From the NCBI RefSeq assembly GCF_029227915.1, contig NC_079886.1, positions 13,511,001 through 13,575,000 on the forward strand: 64,000 bases of DNA, given 5' to 3'. The notes under the pieces are model-generated. The model saw nothing but the letters and a program-made list of their open reading frames with translations, made no database searches and had not been told where the DNA came from. Shown here one piece after another: positions 34,111-44,599 of the stretch. This DNA is from Hydractinia symbiolongicarpus (Eukaryota; Cnidaria; Hydrozoa; Anthoathecata; Hydractiniidae). The position numbers and the translations under genes are program-made. Within the stretch, counting starts at the first letter, position 1; each line of letters begins with the position of its first letter.

Positions 34111-35109
34111 GTAAAGCATATTGTTACAACCGATGAAGCTGAAAAGCTAAGTCATTATATATTACCAACCAGAACATCTCTGGATCGGGAGAAAAGCGAT
34201 CAAACTACTCACTGAGCAGAGTAGTCTCTCCAAAAAAAAATTATACATTGGCTGAGTCGACAACTCCTGTGGCTCCGAAGTATCAAGGGTCCGAAAAAGA
34301 TCAATTACCCGCATTTCACCATCACGAAACCGAACGAAATGCACCAATTCGACTTGCTTTACATGCCTCATGACAAGCTGTATGGTAATACGTATAAATA
34401 TATTCACACAGGTATTGATATAGCCTCGAGATACAAAGTCGCGAGACCCCTGAGAACCAAGAAAGCCAGTGAGGTCGCTGATATGCTCAAGGATATTTAT
34501 AAAGCGGAACCTCTCCGATACCCAAAGACTTTCCAATGCGATAACGGGAGTGAATTCAAATCAGATGTAAAGAAGTTCCTTGAAAGCGAGGGTGTCGAAA
34601 TAAAGCGTGCAACTACCAAATACCACCATACTTTCACGGCGTTTGTCGAAAGCTATAAAAAGGTGTTAGCGGAAAGACTCTTCAAGCCTCAGGACGCGCA
34701 GGAGCTGGTCACTGATGAAACTAGCAGTACATGGGTGAAACATCTATACACTCTCGTCAAGAGTTTGAATAATACCAAGACGGCTATGATCGGAATGAAA
34801 TCTTCATCTACCATCAAGCTTGATGATGTGCCACTTGCAAAGAAAGAGAAGCACCTGGAGGAAAAGCCTTTGCCTGATGATGGCCTTTACCTCTACCTCT
34901 TGCAACCTGGTAAGAAACATGGTGATGACAAAAGACGTGCAACGGATGCGTGGTGGAGTAAGAAAACGTACAGGCTGGATCGTATCGTACCCGCTACCCG
35001 TCTCCTATATTATCTTGATGGAGGACCCTCGCGTAGTTTCGTATCAGAGGAATTGCTACTGGTGCCCGAGTATGTAGAGGTACCTCCCGAGCATGTGAAA
35101 GAATGGTAA
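34102..35109 (+). pseudogene. INT: Retroviral-type DDE integrase of the Polinton
   Basis: The core (frame from 34,339) shows D in HQFDLLYM, D in QCDNGSEF and E in AFVESYKKV, with 35 residues between the last two, a DD35E arrangement. Conserved companions are GIDIASRYKVARPL, the helix KVLAERLF and a C-terminal chromo/SH3-like part (YRLDRIV, TRLLYYLDG, EELLLVPEY). This enzyme family cuts the target and joins Polinton ends to it. The N-terminal part starts at 34,102, switches frame near 34,160 and returns near 34,240 at a run of nine A, so the gene as read is not translatable in one frame. Catalytic residues are intact. Confidence 0.85.
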
Positions 35110-35115
35110 ATTTTT

Positions 35116-35157
35116 GTGGCTTGACCACTTCAATCATATTTTTAAAATATGATTGAA
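35116..35157. terminator. Two adjacent intergenic hairpins after the integrase
   Basis: GTGG-CTTGA-CCAC (35,116-35,128) is followed at once by a 14-bp perfect stem, TTCAATCATATTTT-T-AAAATATGATTGAA (35,129-35,157). They fill the gap between the integrase stop and the next start at 35,162. Confidence 0.65.
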
Positions 35158-35161
35158 AAAT

Positions 35162-35653
35162 ATGTTTATTCAAAAGCTTGTTAAGGTGCTTTCCCCACAT
35201 GTAGAAATTATATATGACGATTGTGAGGCTTCATGGTTTAAAAGAAGCCATGTTGGTAAATATTTTGGGATTTGTGATATAACAACATCATCGAGAAGCT
35301 GAAAAATTGAATACCTAACCAGATATGAGCTCTGCCGATCATTCTCATCCAGATCCGGGATGAGAGGAGGTGGTAAAAATGGGCATGATATATTCATTTC
35401 CACTGAGGATGTTAGGAGAATCTTGGTGCGATGCAAAAGCTTGGATGCTATTAAAATTGAAGAGCGCTGTGGCTTAGAAATTCAAAACTTAAGGCTTTTG
35501 CAAAGAGATATAGGGTATGAAGTAAAAAGACATAAACATATTGAGCATGTCCTTGGATGCACATTTATACGATACAATCCCGATTCCCACGAATTCTCCA
35601 TTTTTCACATCATTAACAAAATTTATCGTTATATTTCCCACTTCCAGCACTAG
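35162..35653 (+). pseudogene. MSV199/BRO-N-like protein (Polinton)
   Basis: Reads MFIQKLVKVLSPHVEIIYDD, then WFKRSHVGKYFGICDITTSS, resembling the BRO-N/MSV199 fold (residue W/F, pocket lysine-rich, 'dV..ylG'). An in-frame TGA lies at 35,300. After it NGHDIFISTEDVRRILVRCK completes the domain. The end TFIRYNPDSHEFSIFHIINK recalls the 'RFNPD...' tail of giant-virus MSV199-type proteins. Such proteins bind DNA in large DNA viruses. The stop makes this copy doubtful, but removing it would leave one continuous frame. Confidence 0.5.
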
Positions 35654-35680
35654 GGAGTAACCAGGCCTATTCATTACACG

Positions 35681-35707
35681 AATAGATGTTGTATCACAAC
35701 ATCTATT
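35681..35707. terminator. Intergenic hairpin with T run (12-bp stem, 3-nt loop)
   Basis: AATAGATGTTGT-ATC-ACAACATCTATT is a perfect stem followed by seven T. It lies between two convergent genes (ends at 35,653 and 35,819). Confidence 0.7.
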
Positions 35708-35818
35708 TTTTTGGCATGCCGGGTCGTACCAAGTTTATGACATATCGATATCATACAACCCTTCGAATAACTCACGTGTGGCGTCATCGAGTAAGCTGAA
35801 ATGATTACGCCATGAATT

Positions 35819-36487
35819 TTATATCCCGGGATTATCATCTCTGAACCTGTTCCATGTATGTTCAGCGTTTGGATCATCGCATATTGGATTTCTTTCTACC
35901 ATATATGGATACATCTCCCATAAGGTGCGGAGTTGATCGTTTAATGATCTACGCTGGCAACGAATAATGTAATGAGGATGTTGGCCCTTTTTTCCACATT
36001 CATTAGGATAGTTCTTGTCAATAACACATATCACATTATCATAGGGATAACCATTAGGTACGTATCGATCACGAAGTTCCGTATTTTCTAAGGTTCGAAG
36101 ATCTAGCTGTTTCTCTCGCTCTTGGAGGTCATCGTTGAGTACTGCCAGGGCTTGACGATATTCTTCTATTTCATTTTGTAATTTTTTGATACCCTTCATC
36201 GCAAGCCATTTCATAATCTCAAGAGCTCTTGGTTTTCTAGATCTATGTACAATCTCTAATGCAGCATCCAGGGTCACGAAAGCATCGTCTCCGCTTACTT
36301 CCTTGGACCATGCGGCTGCCGCATGGTCTGTGATCTCATTACGAGGCGTGGTTTTTACATCTCTGTAAGTTGCTCTTATATCAGCAATTCCCAAGAACCT
36401 TCCCAGATCAGAACGCTTGAACATGGGTTTACCTTGATTGTTTAATAATATCTCAATGGTAGGCAATAAGGTAAGTGACATTTTCAT
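35819..36487 (-). CDS. BRO-N/KilA-like DNA-binding protein (Polinton)
   Basis: 222 codons, intact. Residues 1-100: IEILLNNQGKPMFKRSDLGR, FLGIADIRATYRDV, DAFVTLDAALEIVHRSRKPR and ALEIMKWLAMKGIKKLQ. This is the order of a BRO-N/MSV199 domain (Fv..LG, then an induced-helix 'KP.A..i..W'). Residues 105-150 form a coiled coil. The C-terminal part (YDNVICVIDKNYP, HYIIRCQRRSLNDQL, HTWNRFRDDN) matches the DUF3627-like tail seen with MSV199 domains. Its ATG overlaps the stop of the preceding gene (ATGA). The role may be DNA binding or gene control in the element cycle; this is inferred. Confidence 0.65.
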   Translation of the reverse strand: MKMSLTLLPTIEILLNNQGKPMFKRSDLGRFLGIADIRATYRDVKTTPRNEITDHAAAAWSKEVSGDDAFVTLDAALEIVHRSRKPRALEIMKWLAMKGIKKLQNEIEEYRQALAVLNDDLQEREKQLDLRTLENTELRDRYVPNGYPYDNVICVIDKNYPNECGKKGQHPHYIIRCQRRSLNDQLRTLWEMYPYMVERNPICDDPNAEHTWNRFRDDNPGI

Positions 36488-36678
36488 TTAACTAATACTC
36501 CAACCAGAGTCCATATCATTAGGACAGATATGAAAAAATACTTAGTATTCTTTTCCCTTTCGAGTGCATCCCTTAGCTTTTCGTCAAGAACCTCTAATTA
36601 AGATTCCAGATAGGGTATCCTATCCATCTCTTCATGACAGGCTGTCAACTGATTTTCTAAGGTTCTTATATATGACAT
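36484..36678 (-). pseudogene. Small coiled-coil protein with C-terminal membrane helix (Polinton)
   Basis: 64 codons on the minus strand: MSYIRTLENQLTACHEEMDR, an in-frame TAA at 36,598-36,600, then EVLDEKLRDALEREKNTKYF and FISVLMIWTLVGVLVK. Overlaps the next ATG by two bases. Too short for homology; the helix-plus-anchor layout is like other small Polinton proteins here. Confidence 0.4.
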
Positions 36679-36680
36679 AT

Positions 36681-37284
36681 TTATTTTAGAACACTCCAGG
36701 CTCTGGGGTGTTCCAATCTAATATACAAATACGCGTGCTTAGACTTTTTGAGTTGAGTCTTGATCTCTTCCCACTCGGTAGGTTCTATCTGGTTCGTTTC
36801 TTCGTCAATCAATTTGAGGTCTGACCTTTCCGAGGGATACCAGCAAAACAACTGCTTTTTTGTCGCCTAAGGTTCTTTGGTAAGGCCGTGTAGGACTGAG
36901 TTAACAACCACAACGAGTGTTTCTTATGCCTTCCACTGATCGCGAGCTCAAGCAAGGGTTGACGCTTCTTATCCATACTCTCGTCTTCTATCATATCATC
37001 TATAATGAATAGGCTTTCTTCACCTTCTAAAAGCCTCGATAATTGTTCTGTCCATTAAAAGAGTTGATCACCTGGTTCTATAAGGAACACATATGATCTC
37101 TCCAAAGTGAAGATCTTTCCAAGTAAGTCTTGTTCCAGCGGATGGTGGGACAGAGAATCACTATATTACGAAAATGATCCTTGTACTCATGCTTAAGCAG
37201 GTCCAGAACTCTTTGAGTTTTACCACACGACGTAGTCCCGGTAAATATTGTAGTGCAGGGGTCTTTAACGATGTCTAGAGTCAT
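36681..37284 (-). pseudogene. Packaging ATPase of the Polinton (FtsK-HerA/A32-type)
   Basis: The N-terminal frame has a Walker A loop, FTGTTSCGKTQRVLDLL, and IVILCPTIRWNKTYLERSS. A frameshift lies near 37,085 and a stop near 37,055. The next frame has a Walker B strand (ESLFIIDDMI) followed by the arginine-rich LELAISGRHKKHSLWLLTQS and PKNLRRQK. A last frameshift near 36,845 leads to YLYIRLEHPRAWSVLK. This is the genome-packaging ATPase of Polintons and related viruses. The second copy at 46,635-47,095 has the same order of motifs. Confidence 0.8.
36689..36713. terminator. Hairpin at the ATPase gene end (10-bp stem)
   Basis: GAACACTCCA and TGGGGTGTTC pair with one wobble around a 5-nt loop, over the last ATPase codons and just before the next start at 36,678. 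Confidence 0.55.
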
Positions 37285-37294
37285 TTATTTTTAA

Positions 37295-37314
37295 TGTATA
37301 TCCGATAGTATACA
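37295..37314. terminator. Hairpin before the ATPase start (6-bp stem)
   Basis: TGTATA-8 nt-TATACA. It occupies the 46-bp gap upstream of the ATPase ATG. The other element copy has a different hairpin at the same place (46,608-46,629). Confidence 0.5.
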
Positions 37315-37330
37315 CAAAAATTTCCAGTGC

Positions 37331-37582
37331 TTACTTAGTTTTGGGGACTATACTCGCGGGCAACCACCCCTTACTCACTGAAAACGCACGACTACCGCGT
37401 CCTGCTGTGAAATACGCTACCATTTTCATAACGTCGCTGGTATCGAGTTTTGTGCTGGGGCTCGAGATTCCTAAAAATCGCTTACCAAGCATCGCGTAAG
37501 CGAAAGTGAACCCAAGGTCCACGACGGTTTCATAGATCATATCAATAATCTCTCTTTGCTGAGGGCTTACGTTTGTAGACAT
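37331..37582 (-). CDS. Conserved small Polinton protein
   Basis: 83 codons, intact: QREIIDMIYETVVDLGFTFA, YAMLGKRFLGISSPSTKLDT, SDVMKMVAYFTAGRGSRAFS, SKGWLPASIV. Its relative at 45,450-45,719 is about 60% identical over its length by eye. No catalytic motif is visible and there are no strongly hydrophobic helices. Conservation between two diverged copies argues that it is a real gene. Function unknown. Confidence 0.65.
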   Translation of the reverse strand: MSTNVSPQQREIIDMIYETVVDLGFTFAYAMLGKRFLGISSPSTKLDTSDVMKMVAYFTAGRGSRAFSVSKGWLPASIVPKTK

Positions 37583-37606
37583 GCTTTATTATAGGGTTCA
37601 TCGCAT

Positions 37607-37950
37607 GTGAAAAATGTCAATCTCGTGGTTGATTGGAGGTTTTTGTTGAACCGCTGGTGGAATCTGCTGGCTACTCGCGGATTTTTTACGAGTAAAATAT
37701 ATTACACCCCCAATACATGTGAGTATAGCAATGAGACCTCCCGCACCATATATATATATCCACTGCTTGACTGTATAGAACTCACACCAGAACTGGTTTT
37801 GACTGGAGATTGTACAACGCCCTCTTGTTGTCTAAGATCTTCTTTCCGCTTCTTCATCAGTGCGGCCAGCTTGTGGCCTTAGGCTACTCTACCAGGATGC
37901 TTCACTGGTTTTGTTATTACCCTATCTTCTTGTGGTTGTTCAATACTCAT
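37607..37950 (-). pseudogene. Small basic/membrane protein (Polinton)
   Basis: Start MSIEQPQEDRVITKPVKHPG at 37,950, then an in-frame TAA at 37,879-37,881 where the relative at 45,070 has CAA. GHKLAALMKKRKEDLRQQEG follows, then a serine-rich linker and a hydrophobic segment (YIYMVREVSLLYSHVLGV). The relative keeps the same order and is open (114 codons). The role is unknown; a lysine-rich part before a membrane helix would suit a virion-associated protein. Confidence 0.5.
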
Positions 37951-37951
37951 T

Positions 37952-37977
37952 TTTTATAAGCCGCGAGACTTATAAAA
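37952..37977. terminator. Hairpin directly before a start codon (9-bp stem)
   Basis: TTTTATAAG-8 nt-CTTATAAAA, 2 nt upstream of the minus-strand ATG at 37,950. A hairpin of different sequence occupies the same place in the related copy (45,037-45,070). Confidence 0.65.
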
Positions 37978-38056
37978 TCTTCTTTATGATGGAGAGCTTG
38001 TATCATTCATCGGTTCCTTCGAATCAAGGGAACCCTGTTTAGACATCTGAGTATGA

Positions 38057-38560
38057 TTAATGGTATGTGCCGCAACGAGTAAGGGGCAAGGAACTTACCA
38101 AAGGCTGTATAAAGAGGATTCCAAGATCGGTCATAGACTCGCGAATGATCAAATTATTTTCTAGATCCTTACGGAGAGTATCGACATCATCGATGGGTAC
38201 AAAATTGCTGATGGTTTTGCTATATAACCCAAGAGCGTAAGTGCTGATGGCTCTCGCTGTCGTTTCTCCCTTTTCCTGCAGTTCGCGTTCAACGAAATCA
38301 GCGTGTATTTTCTCGATAACCTCGGGTGTTGTTTTGTCCAGGAAGGCTTCGGTACATTTTTTCGGTAAAAGATGCTGCTTGGATTTGCGAGCATCTTTGA
38401 GAATCTGGCGTTTATCTATGGGTTGATCAAGCGCTTCTGCTGGTGTATCAAAAAGATCAGCTAACTCAGACATCCTATTTCTTATATGTTTGTATCGACA
38501 AAGGAAAGCAAGTATCAATATATATGGGAGTAGAATTGCGATCAGTAGCACTACATCCAT
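38057..38560 (-). CDS. Conserved Polinton membrane protein downstream of polymerase
   Basis: 167 codons, open. An N-terminal signal-anchor (VVLLIAILLPYILILAFLCR) is followed by a charged soluble part: MSELADLFDTPAEALDQPID, QHLLPKKCTEAFLDKTTPEV and FVERELQEKGETTARAISTY. The related copy at 44,600-45,023 keeps the anchor and the HLLPKK motif but is frameshifted and shortened. The start overlaps the polymerase stop region (4 bp gap). Function unknown; anchor topology suggests a membrane or virion component. Confidence 0.6.
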   Translation of the reverse strand: MDVVLLIAILLPYILILAFLCRYKHIRNRMSELADLFDTPAEALDQPIDKRQILKDARKSKQHLLPKKCTEAFLDKTTPEVIEKIHADFVERELQEKGETTARAISTYALGLYSKTISNFVPIDDVDTLRKDLENNLIIRESMTDLGILFIQPLVSSLPLTRCGTYH

Positions 38561-38563
38561 TTT

Positions 38564-41500
38564 TTATTTCTTCAACCGGTAATGACCTCGGGCAAGCGTC
38601 GTGATCTGATCAGCTTGAACTATTCTCTTATCGTCAGCTCTATTTAACGCGATTTTTGTGACTTCTTGTGTGCATATATCGTGACCTTTGTTCTGAATAC
38701 ACCTCCATGTTTTGTTAACATCAATACCTTCCTTTAGACATTGTTCATAGTCCTCGAATGTGATACATTTTTTAGTCACGGCCTTCTTCACACCCTTGGC
38801 CTTACGATCTCCGCCCTCTTTCGTGAGACTCTTGTATGCATAAGCTTTTGGTCTCAATGTGATGAATGAAGTCATAATTTTGCCCCCAAGTTCATCCTTC
38901 ATAAGGCCCACGACTTTCTTGTTTTTGCCGATCGGGAGAGGTCTGTTATCATCCTTCGTATAGGCACTCGTATCGAAGCGTGATTCAACATCATCGGCAA
39001 TATCCCGATAGAAATCCTTTGTTCGTATGTGGTATACGAACGAATCTGTATCCATATAACACAGTTGTATTTCACTACCATACTTTGGCTGCATGTAGCC
39101 GTAGTGGAACTTATACATAATAGTTTTTGATTGATCCAGGATATCTTGACCAATATATACGGGTTTATTCATCTTAATACCCGTCCTACCCATCTCAATA
39201 CCCATCAAATTCTTACCGAAACAAGTGCCGCTCTTGAAATTTGGTTGCATGGTAAGCTTTGTAAATGCAGTTTCATTCGTAACCAACTTGATATTCCTAT
39301 GATTCCGAATGTTTTCCATGGTCTTCTCAAACACGCTCAAATTCATTAACTTGTAAAAGTACTTCTCAAAATCATTTTTAGCGGCAGTTCTAAGCCTCGT
39401 GTTGTGATCTATATAGTCCCGGAGCCATGCAATATGTTTAAATTGAATAGCACGGTGGACCTTCTTAAGCTCTAGCTCGTGTTTCAGTGCTTGATGTAAA
39501 GCTCCGATGTATACCACTTATTTCCGCTTGTGTTCCAAATTTGGCATCAACTTCTCCACTCTATGTACAAACTTGCGCTCCGGCATGAAGGGTAGCTCGT
39601 TATGCTTAACGTGGAGCTCATTCGGGTAGTCGATGTCGACCTCAAGGAGATATCCATGTTTGTTATCAGATACCAATTTCTCGATCTTCTTTTCATTTAT
39701 TATCTCAATATGCGACACCCTTTTAAAACCATGTGTTAGTAGAGGCTGTTGCATTGGCGACCCGTACAGGTTGTTGGCGTCTAGGTACTGCAGATACGAC
39801 GTTTTTTCATTAGGATTGTATTTATCCCCCATATATTTGTTATTCGCCTTGGCATATCGGTGTACAGCCTGGGTTATACCACCTCGGATTCCTCTCTCAA
39901 ACATTAATAACATATCAGGGTCCGTAAGGAGCTCCAGTTTCATTTATGTGTACTTGAGTGCTGCCTTCCAGGCGGGACCAGGTGCGTTGTAGAAGTGAGC
40001 AGGATCCTGTTTGTAGTTCTCATGGCACACTCCTCGAAAGTTCTGAAAGATATCAGTCAATAGCAGTACATCCGTCACTAAATATGCATCGTGGTAGTCA
40101 GCCATGGTAGTCTCTGGACCCTTTGGAGTAATAGCATTCCATACATTCTGAGCATGTTCGTAGTCGTTATCACTGATATAATTCATATTAAGGGTACTAT
40201 AAAAGGCCTCCTTTGGAGGTAGCTCAGCCTCCTCGAATCTTCGCCAACCATTCATGTATTCGTATGGGCATATGCCTTTCCTAAGCATGAACCGGAATAA
40301 CTCATCATCGCTAAAGTAGTAGATCATAGCTGGTGTATTGGCCTTAACTCGATCCTTCTCTAACTACTTCGAGGTATTTGAATCACAACTGCTTCACTAA
40401 AAGCTTGATATATAATCATCATCAATGTTCTTAAATTCCAAGCATGTATCAGCGCACTGCTGGCATTTCATGCCTGCCGTGTTCGTACCAAAAAGATTAG
40501 ATGCCAATTTCTCCAATGAGGATGCCATAAACCGACAGCTGTCAATAAATCTTATTTCGATCTTTCTGTAAAATTCACCATCGCCATATCCCATGCCTGC
40601 AATGGGTACATTGATTTTCACATTAAGCGATATGTACTTCTCGGTATTCTCAGCGATGCAGCCGATATCTTGGGTGTCGTATTTTTCGCCCAGCTCACGG
40701 ATGAACAGGTGGACATCATACCATGAGGTTGTGAAATATTACGGGTATATGGTTTGGTATCCTGTATTTAAGATTGCAGGTATTGTGAGCCGCTCCTTGG
40801 TATAAGCCTGTGTATTGACAATGATCCCTAACCTTCCCTAACCGATTTTCATCGTTGAATGGTTTCATGCATATGTGGCAACTAGTGGCGGAGTCGTGCT
40901 CCCTTTTTAGAACCTCCGTTAATGGTAACATGTCCTGTTGAGGGTATGTGTTATAGAGTCGCTTTACCTCATTCTCTAGATGATCAACGAACTTCTTCAC
41001 ACAATCTTCACCTCTGTAGACTGCTAGTGGATCTGGCACGGAACCGTAAGCAAAGGTACTATATGTTGCCCAGCCGCATGGTTCATGCTTGTTTATGTTT
41101 TTAGTCTTTGTATCCCGAGCATTTTCTTTCATCGGAATAAGTAGGCTTTCAAAATCTGCGGAGATGACGATTGGGACCATAAATTGTTGTTGTCCATCCT
41201 CATAATATAGCCATTTTTCCTTCTCGCTGGGCATCGTGATCTTCACCGCTTCCTTGTCTTTGCAGTAGGTATAGTGGTTATCCCTAGATTCTATCGTTTG
41301 GAAACCCTGCAGGCAATTTAGACAGAAATGCATTTTGCCATGATTCTTCGATATCTCACGTCCTAGTAGTCTTGATAAATTTTTCATGGCCACGTAGTGG
41401 CTCTTCTTGTCATCGCTAAGTAGTAGCAAATTAACCTGCGTATCCCTTTCATTAAATGCCGATCGCCGTAAGATATTAAAATTTTTATTTGTTGCATATA

Positions 41501-42625
41501 AGACGTTCACGGCAGTGTCGGGATTGTTCCGCTCAAATTTTGTGATATCTTTGATGGATGTTGGGAACTCAATACCATCCCAATTATACTGCTCCTCATA
41601 TGGTTGAAGCTTGCTTATTCTCTGATGATTTGTACCTATTTCTTCGTGATGTATGGCAGCGATAATTGACCATTCAAAGCATTCGTGATCGTTGTTATTC
41701 GGATTAATTATGCCTCGCTTGGTAGCGATCCACTTGGGTGTTTTAATATATGATGATCCCCGCGTTAACTTCAGTTTGTAGAAGTCTACATCGAGGTGTT
41801 GAATACGACCGATACTAAAACTGCTCTTGGGTAGCGCGGGATTCTCCACATGCGTTCTAATTTGAGCAAACAATGTGTCCATCCATTCATCCACTATGTT
41901 GCCTTGAATATAGATGTCATGTTGCTGTGAAAGACTTTGTCTACTTCAATGAACTCATTGGTACCATCAATGGGTTTCCTCCATAGGATCCATAGGGAGC
42001 ACTGAATATTTGCAGAGCCCATGTCTTCCACCTGCTTCTCGATCAAATTTTTCACATGCGATCGTATCATACTAAAATACCCATTAATATCTGTTCCGTC
42101 AATACCAGCTATACGATAACTTCTAAAAGTCTTGAATGGATCGCATGTTTACGCTCTTGTGGTGTGAAATCTTGATTCGGTTACTTTGAAGTATGATCCT
42201 CCTGCGCTTTCTCCTCGACCTCGCCAATCAGGTTCTTCTTCTTGGCACCATCATATAGTGAAAGTATTCGTGATTTTATCGATGTATATATACTTTGCAC
42301 CGGTTTCTTTATAATCTCAGGTACATGTGATAATAGCCACTCTGACCTTTCCTGCAATTTACTTTTGACTATTGGTCCTCACCATCTCTTGGAGTTCAAA
42401 GATGTCCATGTCCTCTGGTGTTGGTAGAATAGCCACTAGTCTGACTGGATTTCCTCGCTCGGCCCTCCTGAGTGGTCAAAGTGGTACATCCTCTGTGGGA
42501 GTTGATGCTGGAGTTGGTTCTAATAAAGCAACGAGGTCTGCTTTGCGTAATTTTGAATATCCTTTAACCCCACTGGTTTTTGCGATGACATGTAATTGTT
42601 TTACGGTTTTAAAATTCAAATCCAT
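38564..42625 (-). pseudogene. PolB: SAP-domain protein-primed DNA polymerase B of the Polinton
   Basis: Starts with a SAP domain (TVKQLHVIAKTSGVKGYSKL, RKADLVALLE). A heavily broken linker (42,480-41,900) and a 392-codon frame (41,894-40,716) follow. Exonuclease motifs: Exo I SADFESLLI, Exo II HNL...YDVHLF across a frameshift near 40,720, Exo III YHDAYLVTDVLLL. Polymerase motifs: A YLDANNLYGSPM, B DFEKYFYKLMNLSVFEKTMEN, C CYMDTDSFVY with both Asp present. Stops fall near 40,397, 40,340, 39,944 and 39,518. Such enzymes copy linear genomes from a terminal protein primer. With this many breaks the copy cannot make full-length enzyme. Confidence 0.88.
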
Positions 42626-42717
42626 CTCTTTTATTATATATAATTTTTTGATTTCAAAAATTTTTTGCACGGTCATGATTTTGAATGGGAATTTCCCTTT
42701 ATTCATATTCTATATAC

Positions 42718-42979
42718 TAGCATACATGCCTTTACGCATGACCTTATATGATTTCAATAAAATTATTATATGTTAGTATTTAATATATCTTACATTTAAT
42801 ATTATTTTGTGTTAGCGATTGGCAGATGACGTCATGTATTTCTGATATATATTATTATGTGTTAGTTATTAGCATTTATATATTATTTCATATTACTTTG
42901 TGTTAGTTATTGGCAGATGACTTAGGGAATTTCCCTTGGTCGACGTCGACTGTGCAAGAAGGAACATTTCTCTATCTCT
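42718..42979. repeat. Right terminal inverted repeat of the Polinton
   Basis: Reverse-complement match to 29,335-29,612, including AGAGATAGAGAAATGTTCCT, GTCGACGTCGAC, CATGACGTCATCTGCCAATC and the AACACATAATAATATATATC block. It is about 41 bp shorter than the left copy. Confidence 0.88.
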
Positions 42980-43890
42980 ATATTACAGCCTTTGAAGGGC
43001 TGCGCACGTAGTTAACAGCATTCTTAGTGCCTGATGCTCAGAAAATCGACTAACACTTCAAAGTCCAATGAGATTGAAAGGTCTAGACCGTTGGTCAAAT
43101 GTCTGGGCACGTGGAACCACGTGATTTACATCTAGAGTCCTTATTCGGCCGTAAAAATCCATAATACAGGATTTAAACGCCTGTGCACGTAGTTAGCAGG
43201 GTTCTTAATGCCTGGTGGGCAGGAAAATGAATTAATACATCGTAGTCCAATGACAACGAAAGGAGTAGAATGATGGCCACCTGTCTGGGCAGGTGGAACC
43301 ACGTCATTTACGTGTAGAGTCCTTATTAGGCCGTAAAAGGCAATATTACAGGATTTAAAGACCTGTGCCTATAATCAACAGCGTGCTTAGTGCTTGGTGC
43401 TCAGGAAAACAACTTAATACATCGTAGTCCATTGAGATTGAAAAGGCTGTACTGATGAGCACCTGTTTGGGCACGTGGAACTACGTGATTTACATGTAGA
43501 ATCCTTATTAATCCGTAAAAGACCATATTACAAGATTTGAAGGCTTTTGCAAGAACTTAGCAGCGTTCTTAGTGCCTGGTCCTCAGGAAAACGACTTAAT
43601 ACATCGTAGTCCAATGAGATTGAAAGAAGCAGACCGATGGCTACCTGTCTGGGCGGGTGGAACTACGTCATTTACGTGTAGAGTCCTTACTCGGCCGTAA
43701 AAAGCCATATTACAGCCTTTGAAGGCCTGTGCACGTACTTAGCAGCCTTCTTAGAGCCTGGTGCTCAGGAAAACATCTTAATGCATCGTAGTCCAATGAA
43801 ATTGAAAGAACTAGACTGATGGTGACCTGTCTGGGCACGTGGAACCAGGTGATATATGTGTAGAGTCCTTATTAGGCCATAAAAGGACAT
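42980..43890. repeat. ~182-bp satellite, subfamily B, continued
   Basis: Five monomers resume at the ATATT target duplication and stop abruptly at AAAAGGACAT, where a polymerase fragment begins. They continue the 24,508-29,334 array, split by the Polinton. Confidence 0.9.
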
Positions 43891-44599
43891 GAGGCTTGTT
43901 ATGAAGCCCAACTTTAATGGCGGAAGCCGGTTTAGTAAACATCTCCTAGGCGTTGAAATGGGGAAGACGGAGGTCAAAATGAACAAGCCTGTATACATAG
44001 GCCAGGCAATCCTGGACATGTCGAAATTGATCATGTACGAGTTCCACTATAATTTCATGCAGCCCAAATATGGTAGCAAGTTGCAGCTCTGCTACATGCT
44101 TACGGACTCGTTCGTTTATCACATTCGAACCCACGGCTTTTACAGGGATATCGAGGATGATGCTGAAGATCGATTTGACACAAGTGCCCACAACAAGGAT
44201 GATAATAGGCCTCTTCCCATAGGAAAAAACAAGAAGGTCGTGGGTCTAATGAAGGACGGATTAGGTGGAAAAGTCATTACGGAGTTCATAACACTGAGGG
44301 TAAAGTTGTATGCATACGAGAGCCTTACAAAAGAGGACGGTAACAGGAAAGCGAAGGACCTTAAAAGATGTGTGACTAATAAGTCCATCACTTTTGACGA
44401 CTATAGACGATGCTTGGAAGAGGGCATTGATATATGTAAAAAACTGGTGTTGATTCAACACAAGAACAATTAATTATAAACCTAGGAGGTTAACAAATTA
44501 GCACTTAACAGGGCCGATGACAAGAGGCTCATGCAACAGGACCAGGTTACCACGCTAGCCGTGGACACTACCCCCGGACCGGCACTTGAGAATAACTAA
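43891..44599 (+). pseudogene. PolB: PolB C-terminal fragment with altered motif C
   Basis: Begins in the palm region (MKPNFNGGSRFSKHLLGVEM, MNKPVYIGQAILDMSKLIMY) and includes motif C as CYMLTDSFVY. The first catalytic Asp of DTD is replaced by Leu. Then comes HNKDDNRPLPIGKNKKVVGL and a C-terminal ITFDDYRRCLEEGIDI. A break near 44,473 moves the last part (LNRADDKRLMQQDQVTTLA) to another frame. The missing upstream domains and the lost Asp show that this copy is dead. Confidence 0.8.

Larger units (their letters stand above)
29335..42979. mobile_element. Full-length Polinton/Maverick-type element (13,645 bp)
   Basis: Both ends begin AGAGATAGAGxAATGTTCCT and continue as long inverted repeats. 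The flanking 5 bp (ATATT at 29,330-29,334 and 42,980-42,984) is duplicated, and satellite subfamily B lies on both sides. Inside are protein-primed-type DNA polymerase B with a SAP domain, DDE integrase, packaging ATPase and a capsid-like protein: the Polinton set. I saw no adenain-type protease or clear penton protein. Genes on the right two thirds run minus, most on the left run plus. Nearly every gene has at least one stop or frameshift, so the copy is defective but its boundaries are intact. Confidence 0.9.

Noticed and set aside
42242-42776. Plus-strand frames over the SAP region
   Set aside because: Antisense shadows of the broken SAP-PolB linker.
29335-42979. Adenain-type protease gene expected in Polintons
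   Set aside because: No frame with the His...Asp/Glu...Gln...Cys pattern of that family was found in the element; the Ulp1 protease at 60 kb belongs to the MULE gene.
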